Both the position numbers and the translations under genes were made by a program. Shown here piece after piece: positions 29,256 to 38,500 of a DNA stretch of 64,000 nt. The DNA is from Sulfuritalea hydrogenivorans sk43H (GTDB taxonomy: Bacteria; Pseudomonadota; Gammaproteobacteria; Burkholderiales; Rhodocyclaceae): NCBI RefSeq assembly GCF_000828635.1, contig NZ_AP012547.1, positions 1,116,001-1,180,000 on the forward strand, read 5' to 3'. The notes beneath the pieces are model-generated. The model did not search any database and was not told the DNA's origin. It was given only the letters and a program-made list of their open reading frames with translations. Numbering within the stretch: position 1 is the stretch's first letter; every line of letters starts with the position of its first letter.

Positions 29256-29898
29256 GCCGGAGTCTCTCGTTAGCGCAAGCCCGAATTCTAGCGGAGGCTT
29301 GCTTTCCCTGATGCGTCGTCGGTTCAGCGAAGGCTTCGTTACGCCCCCTGTATGCGAGTCGTGGGTGACTGCGGAGAAGGATCCGATCGCCGCCGCCGTG
29401 CTGGTGCCGGTGGTCGTGCGCGACACCGGGTTGACCATGTTGCTGACCCAGCGCACGGCACATTTGCGCGATCATGCCGGGCAGGTCAGCTTTCCGGGCG
29501 GGCGCTGCGAGGAACATGACGCCTCGCCCGAGGCCACTGCCTTGCGCGAAGCCGAGGAGGAAGTCGGCATTGCTTCTTCGCAGGTGGAAATCCTCGGTCG
29601 CCTGCCGGAATATCGCACCGGAACGGGCTTTGTCATCACGCCGGTAGTGGGTCTGGTGACCCCGCCGCTGAACCTGAAACTCGACGATTTCGAGGTGGCC
29701 GAGGTTTTCGAGCCGCCGCTCGAATTCCTGCTTGACAGCGCCAACCATCAGCGCCAGAGCATCGAGGTACGCGGCGTCAAGCACGAGTACTGGGCCATGC
29801 CATGGCAGGGCTATTTCATCTGGGGCGCAACCGCCGGCATGCTGGTCACCTTGCATCGCCTTCTGCATTCCGAGGCCGGGGGGAGGGTCGTCAGATGA
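29254..29898 (+). CDS. Nudix hydrolase, CoA pyrophosphatase-like (NudL family)
   Basis: Probably cleaves CoA or acyl-CoA to 4'-phosphopantetheine and 3',5'-ADP. It has the CoA-type signature LLTQRTAHLRDHAGQVSFPG immediately followed by the Nudix box GGRCEEHDASPEATALREAE with EEVGI. YFIWGATAGML near the end is typical of NudL. 214 aa from the ATG at 29254; the ATG at 29311 (195 aa, ggagg upstream at 29293) matches the usual length better and may be the real start. Its stop overlaps the next gene (ATGA). Confidence 0.88.
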   Translation: MPESLVSASPNSSGGLLSLMRRRFSEGFVTPPVCESWVTAEKDPIAAAVLVPVVVRDTGLTMLLTQRTAHLRDHAGQVSFPGGRCEEHDASPEATALREAEEEVGIASSQVEILGRLPEYRTGTGFVITPVVGLVTPPLNLKLDDFEVAEVFEPPLEFLLDSANHQRQSIEVRGVKHEYWAMPWQGYFIWGATAGMLVTLHRLLHSEAGGRVVR

Positions 29899-30830
29899 CC
29901 CTGATCTCCATTGTCATCGCCCTGATTCTCGAACAGCTGCACGCGCTTTCGGTTCAGAGCGTGGTGCGCGGGCCCGTTTCGAGGCTGGCGGCCCTCCTCG
30001 AAGACAAGTTCAACGACGGCGGGGGCAACCATGGCGCCATCGCCTGGGGACTCGGCGTGGCCCTGCCCGCGGCGCTGCTTGCGCTGGTACATGCCCTGCT
30101 GGCGTACTTCCAGCCGCTTCTGGCATTTCTGCTGGGAATCGGCGTGCTGTACCTGACCATGGGTTTTCGCCAGTTCAGCCATTTCTTCACCGGCATTCAT
30201 CTGGCGCTGCGGCTGGGCGAAGTCGAACAGGCGCGGCAGCTGCTCGCGCAATGGCGCGGACGCGGCGGCGACCGCCTGACGGCGAGCGAGATCGCGCGCC
30301 TGTCCATCGAACAGGCTTTGCTCGCATCGCATCGGCACGTCTTCGCGCCGCTGCTGTGGTTTGCGGTATTCGGCCCGGCCGGGGCATTGCTCTACCGGCT
30401 GGCGCATTCGTTCGACGAGCTTTGGGGCGAACGCAGCGAGATGGAATTCGGCCAGTTCGGCGAGTTCGCGCATCAGGCGTTCGCGCTGATCGACTGGCTG
30501 CCCTTGCGCGTCACGGCGGCGTCATTCGCCGTGGTCGGCGATTTCGAGGACGCGGTGCATTGCTGGCGCACCCAGGCTGTAAGGTGGCCGGAAGCCGGCT
30601 CCGGTATACTTTTGGCCAGTGGTGCCGGCGCGCTCGGTGTGCGCCTGGGGATGCCGGTACATGACGTAATTCAAGACACGGGCGACGCTAGCGATCGCCC
30701 GGAACTGGGATTGGGGGAGGACGCCGATCCCGACTTCATGCAGAGCACCATAGGCCTCGTTTGGCGCAGTCTCGTGCTCGGTTTGGCCGTACTGGCCCTG
30801 GTCTGGATTTCCGGCTGGGTCGGCAGTTGA
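29895..30830 (+). CDS. CobD/CbiB-family membrane protein
   Basis: A 311-aa integral membrane protein with an N-terminal helix (MTLISIVIALILEQLHAL), two more at about 55-95, a VFAPLLWFAVFGPAGALLYRL helix in the middle and a C-terminal one. The order and the FGPAGALLYR motif match the CobD/CbiB family of cobalamin synthesis, but no other cobalamin gene is near, and proteobacteria carry stand-alone relatives (including AmpE-like proteins) of unproven function. I therefore do not call it cobD. ATGA overlap with the Nudix gene implies coupling. Confidence 0.75.
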   Translation: MTLISIVIALILEQLHALSVQSVVRGPVSRLAALLEDKFNDGGGNHGAIAWGLGVALPAALLALVHALLAYFQPLLAFLLGIGVLYLTMGFRQFSHFFTGIHLALRLGEVEQARQLLAQWRGRGGDRLTASEIARLSIEQALLASHRHVFAPLLWFAVFGPAGALLYRLAHSFDELWGERSEMEFGQFGEFAHQAFALIDWLPLRVTAASFAVVGDFEDAVHCWRTQAVRWPEAGSGILLASGAGALGVRLGMPVHDVIQDTGDASDRPELGLGEDADPDFMQSTIGLVWRSLVLGLAVLALVWISGWVGS

Positions 30831-30852
30831 TATCTAATTAAGGAGTTTCGTA

Positions 30853-32040
30853 ATGGCTGACAAGAGAGAAGTCGTAGTACTGAGTGCCGTTCGTGCCGCG
30901 GTAGGCACCTTCATGGGTTCGCTGTCCGGCATGGAACCCGCCGACCTGGGCGGCCTGGTGGTCAAGGAGGCCATTGCCCGTTCCGGCGTCGATCCCAAGG
31001 CCGTTACCTTTGCCACCGTCGGCAATGTGATCCCCACCGAATCGCGTTATCCCTACGTTGCGCGCAACGCCACGATCCAGGGCGGCATGACGATGGAATC
31101 GGTTACCTTCGCCGTCAATCGGCTGTGCGGTTCCTCGCAGCAGGCGGTCGTCAGCTCGGCGCAGGCCATCCTGCTCGGCGATGCCGACTTTGCCATCGGC
31201 GGCGGCGTCGAAGTCATGTCGCGCGGCGCCTACCTGTCGCCGGCGATGCGCTCCGGTGCGCGCATGGGCGACACCAAGATGGTCGATGCCATGGTCGCCG
31301 CGCTGACCGACCCGTTCGGCGCCGGCCACATGGGCATCACCGCCGAGAACCTGGCGAAGAAGCACAACCTCACGCGCGAAATGCAGGACGAGTTTGCCTG
31401 CGAATCGCAGCGCCGCGCCGCCGCCGCCGTTGCCGCCGGCTACTTCAAGGAACAGATCGTGCCGATCACGCTCAAGACCCGCAAGGGCGACGTGGTGTTC
31501 GACACCGACGAACACATCAAGGCCAATACCACCATGGAATCGCTGGCCAAGATGAAGCCGGCCTTCGACAAGGCCGGCACCGTCACCGCCGGCAATGCGT
31601 CCGGCATCAACGACGGCGCCGCCTTCCTGGTGCTGGCCGACGCCGCCAAGGCGGCCGCCGGCGGCCACAAGCCGATGGCGCGTCTGGTGTCCTACGGTAT
31701 CGGCGGCGTGTCGCACGAGGTCATGGGCGAAGGCCCGATTCCGTCGACCCTCATTGCGCTGGCCAAGGCCGGCCTCAAGATCGCCGACATCGGCGTCGTC
31801 GAATCCAACGAAGCCTTCGCCGCCCAGTCGCTGACCGTGGCCAAGGTGCTCGGCCTCGACCCGAAGAAGACCAACCCCAACGGCGGCGCGATCGCCATCG
31901 GCCACCCGATCGGCGCCTCCGGCGCGGTGATCATCACCAAGGCCCTCTACGAAGCCAGGCGCGTCGGCAGCAAGTACTGCCTCGCCACCATGTGCATCGG
32001 TGGCGGCCAGGGCATCACCACGATCTGGGAAATGATCTAG
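30853..32040 (+). CDS. Acetyl-CoA C-acyltransferase (beta-ketothiolase)
   Basis: A 395-aa thiolase. The acyl-binding Cys lies in [12 protein letters not shown] (about residue 92), the catalytic His in [16 protein letters not shown] and the second Cys in [10 protein letters not shown]. It is of the biosynthetic/BktB-like kind (condensation or cleavage of 3-ketoacyl-CoA; PHB synthesis or fatty acid degradation). A strong ribosome binding site (aaggag) and a downstream terminator suggest a separate unit. The window carries a second thiolase at 46358-47536 inside the catabolic cluster. Confidence 0.92.
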   Translation: MADKREVVVLSAVRAAVGTFMGSLSGMEPADLGGLVVKEAIARSGVDPKAVTFATVGNVIPTESRYPYVARNATIQGGMTMESVTFAVNRLCGSSQQAVVSSAQAILLGDADFAIGGGVEVMSRGAYLSPAMRSGARMGDTKMVDAMVAALTDPFGAGHMGITAENLAKKHNLTREMQDEFACESQRRAAAAVAAGYFKEQIVPITLKTRKGDVVFDTDEHIKANTTMESLAKMKPAFDKAGTVTAGNASGINDGAAFLVLADAAKAAAGGHKPMARLVSYGIGGVSHEVMGEGPIPSTLIALAKAGLKIADIGVVESNEAFAAQSLTVAKVLGLDPKKTNPNGGAIAIGHPIGASGAVIITKALYEARRVGSKYCLATMCIGGGQGITTIWEMI

Positions 32041-32064
32041 GCCGGATCGGGTTTCCTCTCAACC

Positions 32065-32093
32065 AAAAAAGCCCGGCAGTGCCGGGCTTTTTT
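32065..32093 (+). terminator. Terminator after the thiolase
   Basis: Stem aaaaaagcccggca / tgccgggctttttt with a 2-3 nt loop, 25 nt after the thiolase stop, flanked by A- and T-runs. Confidence 0.9.
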
Positions 32094-32278
32094 GTGTCCA
32101 CTGGCTGCTTGATTTCGGTCCGTACGCCGTTCTGATTTGCTGCTAGAGTGGTCGCTTGGGATGCATACCGTTGATAGCCTGGGCGCGCGCTCTGCAACCG
32201 CAGGGTTTGTCCTGCGTTGCGGCCGCATCGCGGCCGGTTATCGGTTGCTTGTCGAAATCGGGTAGCGGGAGTGATCGA

Positions 32279-34993
32279 ATGAGCTTGAAGACCAGAACAA
32301 AACTGATTCTGATGGGGGCGGTTCCTACCCTCGCCCTGCTGTATTTCGCCGTTTCGGGAACCGTCGACAAGGCCGCGGTGGCCGCCGAGATGACCAAGCT
32401 GGAAGCGCTGGTCGAAGTCTCGGTCAAGATCGGCGAACTGGCCCATGAATTGCAGAAGGAGCGCGGCCTGAGCGCGGGGTTCATCAGCAGCAAGGGTGCC
32501 AGGAATGTCGCCGAACTGCCTGCCCAGCGCGCGGAAACCGACAAGAAGAGCCAGGTTCTGGGCGAAGCCCTGAAAAGTTTCGATGCCGCGCGCTACGGCG
32601 ACGAACTCAAGGCCCTGCTCGGCAGCGCCGAGAGCAACCTTCAGGAACTGGCCGCCAAACGCAGTGCCGTCAGCGCACTGCGCATCGAGGCACCCGAGTC
32701 GGCCGCCTATTACACCAAGACCATCGCCGGATTTCTCAAGGCGCCGGCAGCCGTTTCCACGCTCAGCAGCAGCGGCGAGATTTCCCGCCTGAGCTCGGCC
32801 TATTCGAGCCTGCTCGAAGCCAAGGAGCGCGCGGGCAGGGAGCGCGCGATGCTGGCCGCGGTATTCACCGTCGACAAGTTCACGCCCGCCACTTTGACCG
32901 GCTTCCTCAAGAACCTTGCCGCGCAGGAAGTCTACATCGACGAGTTTTTCCACTACGCGCTGGATCGCCAGAAGGCATTCTTCAAGGAGAAGATTGCCGG
33001 GCAGGTCGTCGAGGAAGTCGCGCGGATCAAGAAGCTTGCCGCCGACGGCGCCAGCCAGCCGGCGCTGGGTGTCGATCCCGCGCACTGGTTCAAGGCATCC
33101 ACCGACCGCATCAATCTTCTCAAGGAGGTCGAGAACCGGCTGGCCGACGACCTGCTCGGCGAGCAGGCCCGGCTCAAGAGCAGCGCAAACAGCACCATGA
33201 CGCTGTTCATCGTGCTGACCATCGTCGCCGTGCTGGTGACGGCGGTGCTGGCAATCTACCTGACACGCAGCATCCTGCGCCAGCTGGGCGGCGAGCCGGA
33301 TTATGCAGCCGACATCACGCGCAACATCGCCACCGGCAAGCTGGACAACCACATCGAGGTCGCGGCCGGCGATACCGGCAGCCTGGTGGCCTCCATCCGG
33401 TCGATGCAGGAGCAGTTGCTGCAGCGAATCACCGCCGACAAGAAAATCGCCGACGAAAACCTGCGCATCCGCATTGCGCTGGACAACGTCAGCACCGGGG
33501 TGATGATCGCCGATAACGACCGCACCATCATTTACGCCAACAAGTCGGTGCTGGGCATTCTCAAGGGCGCGGAAGCGTCGCTTCGCAAGCAGCTGCCGAG
33601 CTTCGACGCCAGCAAGGTGATGGGCGAGAACATCGACAGCTTCCACAAGAACCCGGCGCACCAGGCCAATCTGCTCGCCACCTTCACCAGCACCTACACG
33701 GCCAATCTCGAAGTCGGCGGCAGTTTCCTGCGCGTGATCGCCAGCCCGGTGAGCAACGAGCTCAACGAGCGACTCGGCGTCGTCGCCGAATGGCACGACC
33801 GCACGGCGGAAGTCACCGTCGAGCGTGAAGTGGCGGCAATAGTGGAAGGGGCGTTGCGCGGCGATTTCAACCAGCGCCTGGCCCTGGAAGGGAAGACCGG
33901 CTTCTTCAGGCAACTGGCCGAAGGACTCAACAAGCTCTCGGAAACCACGTCGACCGGCCTCAACGACGTGGCGGGTGCGCTGCGGGCCATTGCCCAGGGC
34001 GACCTGACGCACACGATCGAAGCCGAGTACCAGGGCATCTTCGGTCAGCTCAAGGACGACACCAACACCACGGTTGCGCGGCTTTGCGAAGTGGTCGGCC
34101 GCATCAAGGAAGCCACCGAGGCGATCAATATCGCGTCGCAGGAAATTGCCGCCGGCAACCAGGATTTGTCCGGGCGCACCGAACAGCAGGCCAGCAGCCT
34201 CGAAGAGACGGCGAGCGCGATGGAACAGCTCAACTCCACCGTCAGGCTCAATGCCGACAATGCCAAGCACGCGCAGGGGCTGGCGCAAGCCACCAGCACC
34301 GCCGCCGCGCGCGGTGGCGAAATGGTGAAGGGCGTCGTCACCACCATGAACGGCATCCAGGGCAGTTCGAAGAAAATTTCCGACATCATCGGCGTCATCG
34401 ACAGCATCGCCTTCCAGACCAACATCCTGGCCCTGAACGCCGCGGTGGAAGCCGCCCGTGCCGGCGAGCAGGGCCGCGGTTTTGCCGTGGTGGCCACCGA
34501 AGTGCGCAACCTGGCGCAGCGCAGCGCCACGGCGGCGAAGGAAATCGCCACCCTGATCGCCGAATCCGTCGAGCAGGTCGAAAGCGGCGTCGCACTGGTG
34601 AATCAGGCAGGGCAGAGCATCGACAAGGTGGTTGAGGGCTTCCAGGAAGTCGCCGGGCTGGTTACCGAAATTGCCAGTGCCAGCCGCGAGCAAAGTTCTG
34701 GCATCGAGCAGACCACCCAGGCCGTCAGCCAGATGGATGAAGTGACGCAGCAGAACGCCGCGCTGGTCGAAGAGGCGGCGGCGGCGGCCGAGAGCCTCGA
34801 AGAGCAGGCGCGCGGCCTGGTGCAGGCGGTGCGGATGTTCAAGCTGCCCGGCGACGGTGGCCGCTCGCCCGCCGCGCCCCTGCGCACCATTCCCCAGCCG
34901 ACCCGGCTGGGTGGCGGCCAGGCGACGAGCAAGGCATCAAAGGGCACGCCGGCGCGCCTGGCCAAATCCGACGAAAGCTGGGAAGAGTTCTGA
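32279..34993 (+). CDS. Methyl-accepting chemotaxis protein with nitrate/nitrite-sensor (NIT) domain and PAS domain
   Basis: A 904-aa chemoreceptor. Order: transmembrane helix 1 (about 9-27), periplasmic NIT-type helical domain (about 45-290, with [21 protein letters not shown], the hallmark of nitrate/nitrite sensors), transmembrane helix 2 (305-328), HAMP (330-383), PAS (394-510, beginning [19 protein letters not shown]), a second HAMP-like segment, then the signalling domain with the hairpin tip [20 protein letters not shown] (about 705-735). The last residues SWEEF resemble the xWxxF pentapeptide that tethers CheR/CheB. The ATG at 32279 has gggag upstream. No che genes adjoin it. Confidence 0.92.
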   Translation: MSLKTRTKLILMGAVPTLALLYFAVSGTVDKAAVAAEMTKLEALVEVSVKIGELAHELQKERGLSAGFISSKGARNVAELPAQRAETDKKSQVLGEALKSFDAARYGDELKALLGSAESNLQELAAKRSAVSALRIEAPESAAYYTKTIAGFLKAPAAVSTLSSSGEISRLSSAYSSLLEAKERAGRERAMLAAVFTVDKFTPATLTGFLKNLAAQEVYIDEFFHYALDRQKAFFKEKIAGQVVEEVARIKKLAADGASQPALGVDPAHWFKASTDRINLLKEVENRLADDLLGEQARLKSSANSTMTLFIVLTIVAVLVTAVLAIYLTRSILRQLGGEPDYAADITRNIATGKLDNHIEVAAGDTGSLVASIRSMQEQLLQRITADKKIADENLRIRIALDNVSTGVMIADNDRTIIYANKSVLGILKGAEASLRKQLPSFDASKVMGENIDSFHKNPAHQANLLATFTSTYTANLEVGGSFLRVIASPVSNELNERLGVVAEWHDRTAEVTVEREVAAIVEGALRGDFNQRLALEGKTGFFRQLAEGLNKLSETTSTGLNDVAGALRAIAQGDLTHTIEAEYQGIFGQLKDDTNTTVARLCEVVGRIKEATEAINIASQEIAAGNQDLSGRTEQQASSLEETASAMEQLNSTVRLNADNAKHAQGLAQATSTAAARGGEMVKGVVTTMNGIQGSSKKISDIIGVIDSIAFQTNILALNAAVEAARAGEQGRGFAVVATEVRNLAQRSATAAKEIATLIAESVEQVESGVALVNQAGQSIDKVVEGFQEVAGLVTEIASASREQSSGIEQTTQAVSQMDEVTQQNAALVEEAAAAAESLEEQARGLVQAVRMFKLPGDGGRSPAAPLRTIPQPTRLGGGQATSKASKGTPARLAKSDESWEEF

Positions 34994-35039
34994 CCGCCGC
35001 AATCGCCGGGCGGCGGGCGCCGCAAACCCCGCATGAACA

Positions 35040-35064
35040 GTCGGCGCTGGCGGGACGGCGATAC
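35040..35064 (+). repeat. Short dispersed repeat, copy 2
   Basis: gtcggcgctggcgggacggc then gatac, directly abutting the left end of the IS3-family remnant. An inverted copy lies at 35753-35781 on the other side of the remnant. Confidence 0.6.
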
Positions 35065-35127
35065 TGAATCGCCCCGGAACCCGTAGACGCTCTGAAGCCT
35101 TATTCTTAGGCAAACTCAGGAGGCGTC

Positions 35128-35406
35128 ATGAGCAGCAAGCGATACCCGGAAGAATTCAAGATCGAAGCGGTCAAGCAGGTCACGGAACGAGGCCACTCGG
35201 CACCGGATGTGGCGAAGCGGTTGGGGGTCTCACAGCCGACCTTGTATGAATGGATCAAGCGTTACAGCCTGCCGGAGTCGGATCGGATCGAGCAGCAGGG
35301 CCAGGCCGCCGAGATCCGGCGACTCAAGATGGAGCTGAAGCGCGTCACCGAGGAGCGCGACATCCTAAAAAAGGCCGCAGCGTACTTTGCCAAGGAGTCC
35401 CGGTAA
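35128..35406 (+). CDS. IS3-family transposase OrfA
   Basis: A 92-aa protein: helix-turn-helix of the transposase_8 type (KRYPEEFKIEAVKQVTERGH, then VAKRLGVSQPTLYEWIKRY) and a leucine zipper (EIRRLKMELKRVTEERDILK). The A6G heptamer aaaaaag at about 35369-35375 near its end is the standard site for -1 frameshifting into orfB. A ribosome binding site (aggagg) precedes the ATG. Alone it is a regulator of transposition, not an active transposase. Confidence 0.93.
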   Translation: MSSKRYPEEFKIEAVKQVTERGHSAPDVAKRLGVSQPTLYEWIKRYSLPESDRIEQQGQAAEIRRLKMELKRVTEERDILKKAAAYFAKESR

Positions 35407-35552
35407 GGTACGCGTTCATCGCGAAGCACGAAGATCAGTTCCCGGTGCGGCGCCTGTGCCACACCTTGTCTGTGCATCCGAGCGGCTACTACGCCTGGAA
35501 GCATGAACCGAAGTCAGCACGGCAGAAGGACGATCAGCGGCTGTGCGGATTG
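35366..35552 (+). pseudogene. IS3-family transposase OrfB, truncated
   Basis: In the -1 frame relative to OrfA the reading continues KKGRSVLCQGVPVRYAFIAK then HEDQFPVRRLCHTLSVHPSG and YYAWKHEPKSARQKDDQRL, which is the N terminus of IS3-family OrfB. The similarity stops after DQRLCGL (about 35552); the whole DDE catalytic domain is missing, so no functional transposase can be made. Confidence 0.85.
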
Positions 35553-35752
35553 ACCTTGCTGACTGTCTTTCCCATTCGACACCTCCAAAGATATTGTCTA
35601 CCTTCAAATGTGTCCGGGAAAGCCGGTCTACCTCAGCTTCGGATTAATTTCCAAGCCCAAAAGAGGCAGCGTCATTTGACTTTCTGCACATCCAATATGC
35701 AGCCAGCCAAAGAAATCGACACCACCCCGGTTTCGGGATGCCGGCACCCAAT

Positions 35753-35781
35753 TCGCCGTACCGTCAGCGCCGACTTTCCAG
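35753..35781 (-). repeat. Short dispersed repeat, copy 3
   Basis: Read on the minus strand, ggaaagtcggcgctgacggt then acggcga; an inverted copy of the element at 35040-35064, so the IS3 remnant and its debris are bracketed by it. It ends just after the stop of the SulP fusion gene. Confidence 0.6.
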
Positions 35782-35788
35782 TGAGGCT

Positions 35789-38365
35789 TTAGCCTATCTG
35801 GTCGTCGGCGGTCTTGGTGGCCGCGCCGACCAGCAACACCGGAATCCGCGCGCGGCGGATGACTTCTTCGCTGACGCTGCCAAGCAATTTGCGGCTGAGG
35901 CCGCCGCGGGTGTGGCGATAGAGCACGATCAGGTCGGCCTGCGTTTCTTCCGCGGCGGCAAGGATGCCGTCGGCGATTCTCGCCTGCCTGACCATCAGCT
36001 CGCCGGCAATGCCTTCCAGCTTGAGCGTGGCGATCGCCAGCTGCGCGGCGTCATCGATGGCCTGCGGCAAGTTCCCCTTGCGGTCGGATACCGAGAACAG
36101 CGTGACCGGCAGTTGCGCCGGCTTGGCCAATTGCCCGGCGAGATCGTAGGCCGCCATCGCGGCATCGCTGCCGTCGAAGGGCACCAGGATGCGCCGCTGC
36201 CACAGGTGCGCATCGGGCGTGACGACCAGCACGTGGCAGGGCGCGGTGGCGAGGATGCGCTGCGCCACGGGGCCGAGCTCCTTCGCCGTGTCGGGCATGA
36301 CGCGGCGCCCGATCACCAGCAGTTGCGTGTTTGCCTGCATGGCCGCGGCATGAATCTCGTGCGCGAGGTCGTTACCCTGCCGCGTGATGAGTTCGCAGGA
36401 GACATCGGCGGCAACGCCCGCGACGCGGATTGCGGCGAGGCGCGCGGCGACGGCGTCGGCCTGTTCCGCATGGGTGACGACGCCGGCGACGTCGAGCGTG
36501 ACGCCGAGCTGGCTCGCCAGCGCGATGGCCAGTTCGCGCGGCGCGGCCGCCATCTCGCTGCCGTCGGCGGCGAGCATCAGGCGCAGGCGCCGGTCGCCGT
36601 CGGGCAAATGGCCGCTCTTGCAGTTGGCGAAGATGCGCGTCTTGCAGGTTCGACAGACATTGGGGTCCAGTGTCCAGTACAGCGCTTCGGTCGGGTTGGT
36701 CTTGACTTCGAAGAAGGCGCCTTCGCCGATGTCGCCGACATAGCCGCCTTTGCGCAGCAGCTCGTAGGGCGTCGATTTCATGCGATAGAAATACAGGCCG
36801 CCACCCATGCGCCGGCGCCGCCGCGCTTCCTGGGCGAACATCTCGGCGCCGGCGACGTCGATGAAGTTCATGCCGAGCGAGACGACCAGCACCGACTTCT
36901 GCCGCGGATTTTCCGCATCGATGGCCTGCAGCGTGCTTTGAATGTGATCCACGGCGCCGAAATAGGCCGAGCCGTTGATGCGCAGGATGCGCAACTGCGG
37001 GCACTCGGGCTTGCCGCGCGCCTCGACGAAATGGTGGCCGCTGGCATCGACTGCCGGCACCAGCGGTTCGATGCCGGGGCGCGAGGTGCGGTTTAGGTAC
37101 AGCAGCAGCGAGAGCAGCACGCCGGCAACGATGCCGGCTTCGAGGTTCATCAGCGTGCCGATCACGGTGACCCAGAGGATGGCCGATTCGGAGCGGCTGG
37201 TTTTCCAGATCGAGGCGATGTGGTGGAAATCGATCAGCCCCCACGCCACCAGGAACAGGATGCCGGCCATCGCCGCGTTGGGCAGGTAGGCGGCAAGCGG
37301 GGCGACGATCAGCAGGATCAGCACCAGGAAGATCGAGGCGAAGATGGTGGCGAGCGGGGTGCGCGCGCCGGCTTCGTAGTTCACCCCGGAGCGGTTGAAG
37401 GAGCCCGACGAGGCGTAGCCGGAGAAGAAGGCGCCGACGATGTTGGACAGGCCCTGGCCGATGAATTCCTGGTTGCCGTCGATGCGTTGTTCCGAGCGCA
37501 CGGCGATGGCGCGGGCGATCGATACCGCCTCGGTGAGCGCCAGCATGGTGATGACCAGCGCCGGGCCGAAGGTCTTCTTCAGCGCGGCGAACGAGAAATC
37601 CGGCAGCGAGAGCGGCGGCAGCCCGGCGGGCAGCGCGCCGACCGTCTTGATGCCGGTTTCGGCCTGGCCGATCAGGGTGTTGAGGGCATAGGCGGCGACG
37701 CCCCCCGCCAGCATCGCGGCGATCATGTAGGGGAATTTTTTCCAGTAGCGCCGGGTCAGCATGCCGGCGGCCAGCGTGACGGCGCCGACCCCGGTGACCC
37801 ACGGATTGATGTGGTCGAGCTGAACGAAGAACTGGTGCAGGATTTCGTAGAAAGGCACGCCACGCGGAATGTCGATGCCGAAGAAGCTGCGGATCTGGCT
37901 CGCCGCGATCAACACCGCCGCGCCGGTGGTGAAGCCGATCACCACGGTATGCGAAATGAAATTGACCAGCGCGCCCATGCGCGCGAGGCCCAGTGCCAGC
38001 TGGAAGATGCCGACCTGCAGCGTGAGCGTCAGCACCAGCCCGATGTACTGCGGCGTGCCGGGTTCGGCCAGATGATGGATGGCGGCATACAGCGCGATCG
38101 AGATCGCCGTGGTGGGGCCGGAAACCAGGTGCCACGAGGAGCCGAACAGCGCTGCGACGATGGCCGGCACCATTGCCGCATAGAGGCCGTATTGCGGCGG
38201 CAGGCCGGCGATGGTGGCGAAGGCCACGCCTTGCGGCAGGACGATCATGGCGCCGGTGAAGCCGGCCAGCAGGTCGTCCTTCAGGGTGCTGCGGGAGACC
38301 AGCGGCCACCAGCGCAGGAAGGGAAGGACGCGGGCAAGTTGCGCGCGGCGGGCGGCGGTGGTCAT
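35789..38365 (-). CDS. SulP-family anion transporter fused to STAS and two universal stress protein domains
   Basis: From the ATG at 38365 (MTTAARRAQLARVLPFLRWW) the protein is 858 aa; the frame opens at 38413. Order: SulP transporter (about residues 30-440, with LPQGVAFATIAGLPPQYGLY and GSFNRSGVNYEAGARTPLA), a STAS domain (about 455-560), a Cys cluster CRTCKTRIFANC (about 575-590), a first USP domain (about 595-720, LMLAADGSEMAAA...LLVIGRR) and a second USP domain (about 730-855, ILVPFDGSDAAMAA...LIVLYRHTRGG). SulP proteins carry sulfate, bicarbonate or other anions. The double USP tail suggests nucleotide or stress control. It stands alone. Confidence 0.9.
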   Translation of the reverse strand: MTTAARRAQLARVLPFLRWWPLVSRSTLKDDLLAGFTGAMIVLPQGVAFATIAGLPPQYGLYAAMVPAIVAALFGSSWHLVSGPTTAISIALYAAIHHLAEPGTPQYIGLVLTLTLQVGIFQLALGLARMGALVNFISHTVVIGFTTGAAVLIAASQIRSFFGIDIPRGVPFYEILHQFFVQLDHINPWVTGVGAVTLAAGMLTRRYWKKFPYMIAAMLAGGVAAYALNTLIGQAETGIKTVGALPAGLPPLSLPDFSFAALKKTFGPALVITMLALTEAVSIARAIAVRSEQRIDGNQEFIGQGLSNIVGAFFSGYASSGSFNRSGVNYEAGARTPLATIFASIFLVLILLIVAPLAAYLPNAAMAGILFLVAWGLIDFHHIASIWKTSRSESAILWVTVIGTLMNLEAGIVAGVLLSLLLYLNRTSRPGIEPLVPAVDASGHHFVEARGKPECPQLRILRINGSAYFGAVDHIQSTLQAIDAENPRQKSVLVVSLGMNFIDVAGAEMFAQEARRRRRMGGGLYFYRMKSTPYELLRKGGYVGDIGEGAFFEVKTNPTEALYWTLDPNVCRTCKTRIFANCKSGHLPDGDRRLRLMLAADGSEMAAAPRELAIALASQLGVTLDVAGVVTHAEQADAVAARLAAIRVAGVAADVSCELITRQGNDLAHEIHAAAMQANTQLLVIGRRVMPDTAKELGPVAQRILATAPCHVLVVTPDAHLWQRRILVPFDGSDAAMAAYDLAGQLAKPAQLPVTLFSVSDRKGNLPQAIDDAAQLAIATLKLEGIAGELMVRQARIADGILAAAEETQADLIVLYRHTRGGLSRKLLGSVSEEVIRRARIPVLLVGAATKTADDQIG

Positions 38366-38500
38366 GGCGGGGCAGGTCGGCCGGAACTGATCAATGTCCC
38401 GGAATGGTAACACCGACCATCACTATCGCTTATGAGGATTGCTTATGGCCGGTATCAGCGCGCCGCCGTTGGCCAAGGCGTTCCGGCGGCGCACATGACC

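Larger units (their letters stand above)
35065..35552 (+). mobile_element. IS3-family insertion sequence, right part deleted
   Basis: The left terminal repeat begins TGAATCGCCCCGGAACCCGT at 35065, as in many IS3-family ends (TGA-starting). orfA is intact, the frameshift site is intact, but orfB breaks off at about 35552 and no right terminal repeat is found. The sequence from 35553 to 35752 is poorer in GC, has no recognisable gene and may hold further transposon debris. Confidence 0.85.

Noticed and set aside
29895-30830. Cobalamin biosynthesis gene cobD
   Set aside because: No other cobalamin gene or B12 riboswitch is nearby, and stand-alone CobD/CbiB-like proteins are common in proteobacteria.
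32015-34693. 892-codon open frame antisense to the chemoreceptor gene
   Set aside because: It mirrors the receptor's third-position bias; no recognisable domain, and the receptor on the plus strand has every expected domain.
35553-35752. A gene in the stretch after the IS3 remnant
   Set aside because: No frame has a start, ribosome binding site and recognisable product; it reads as insertion-sequence debris.
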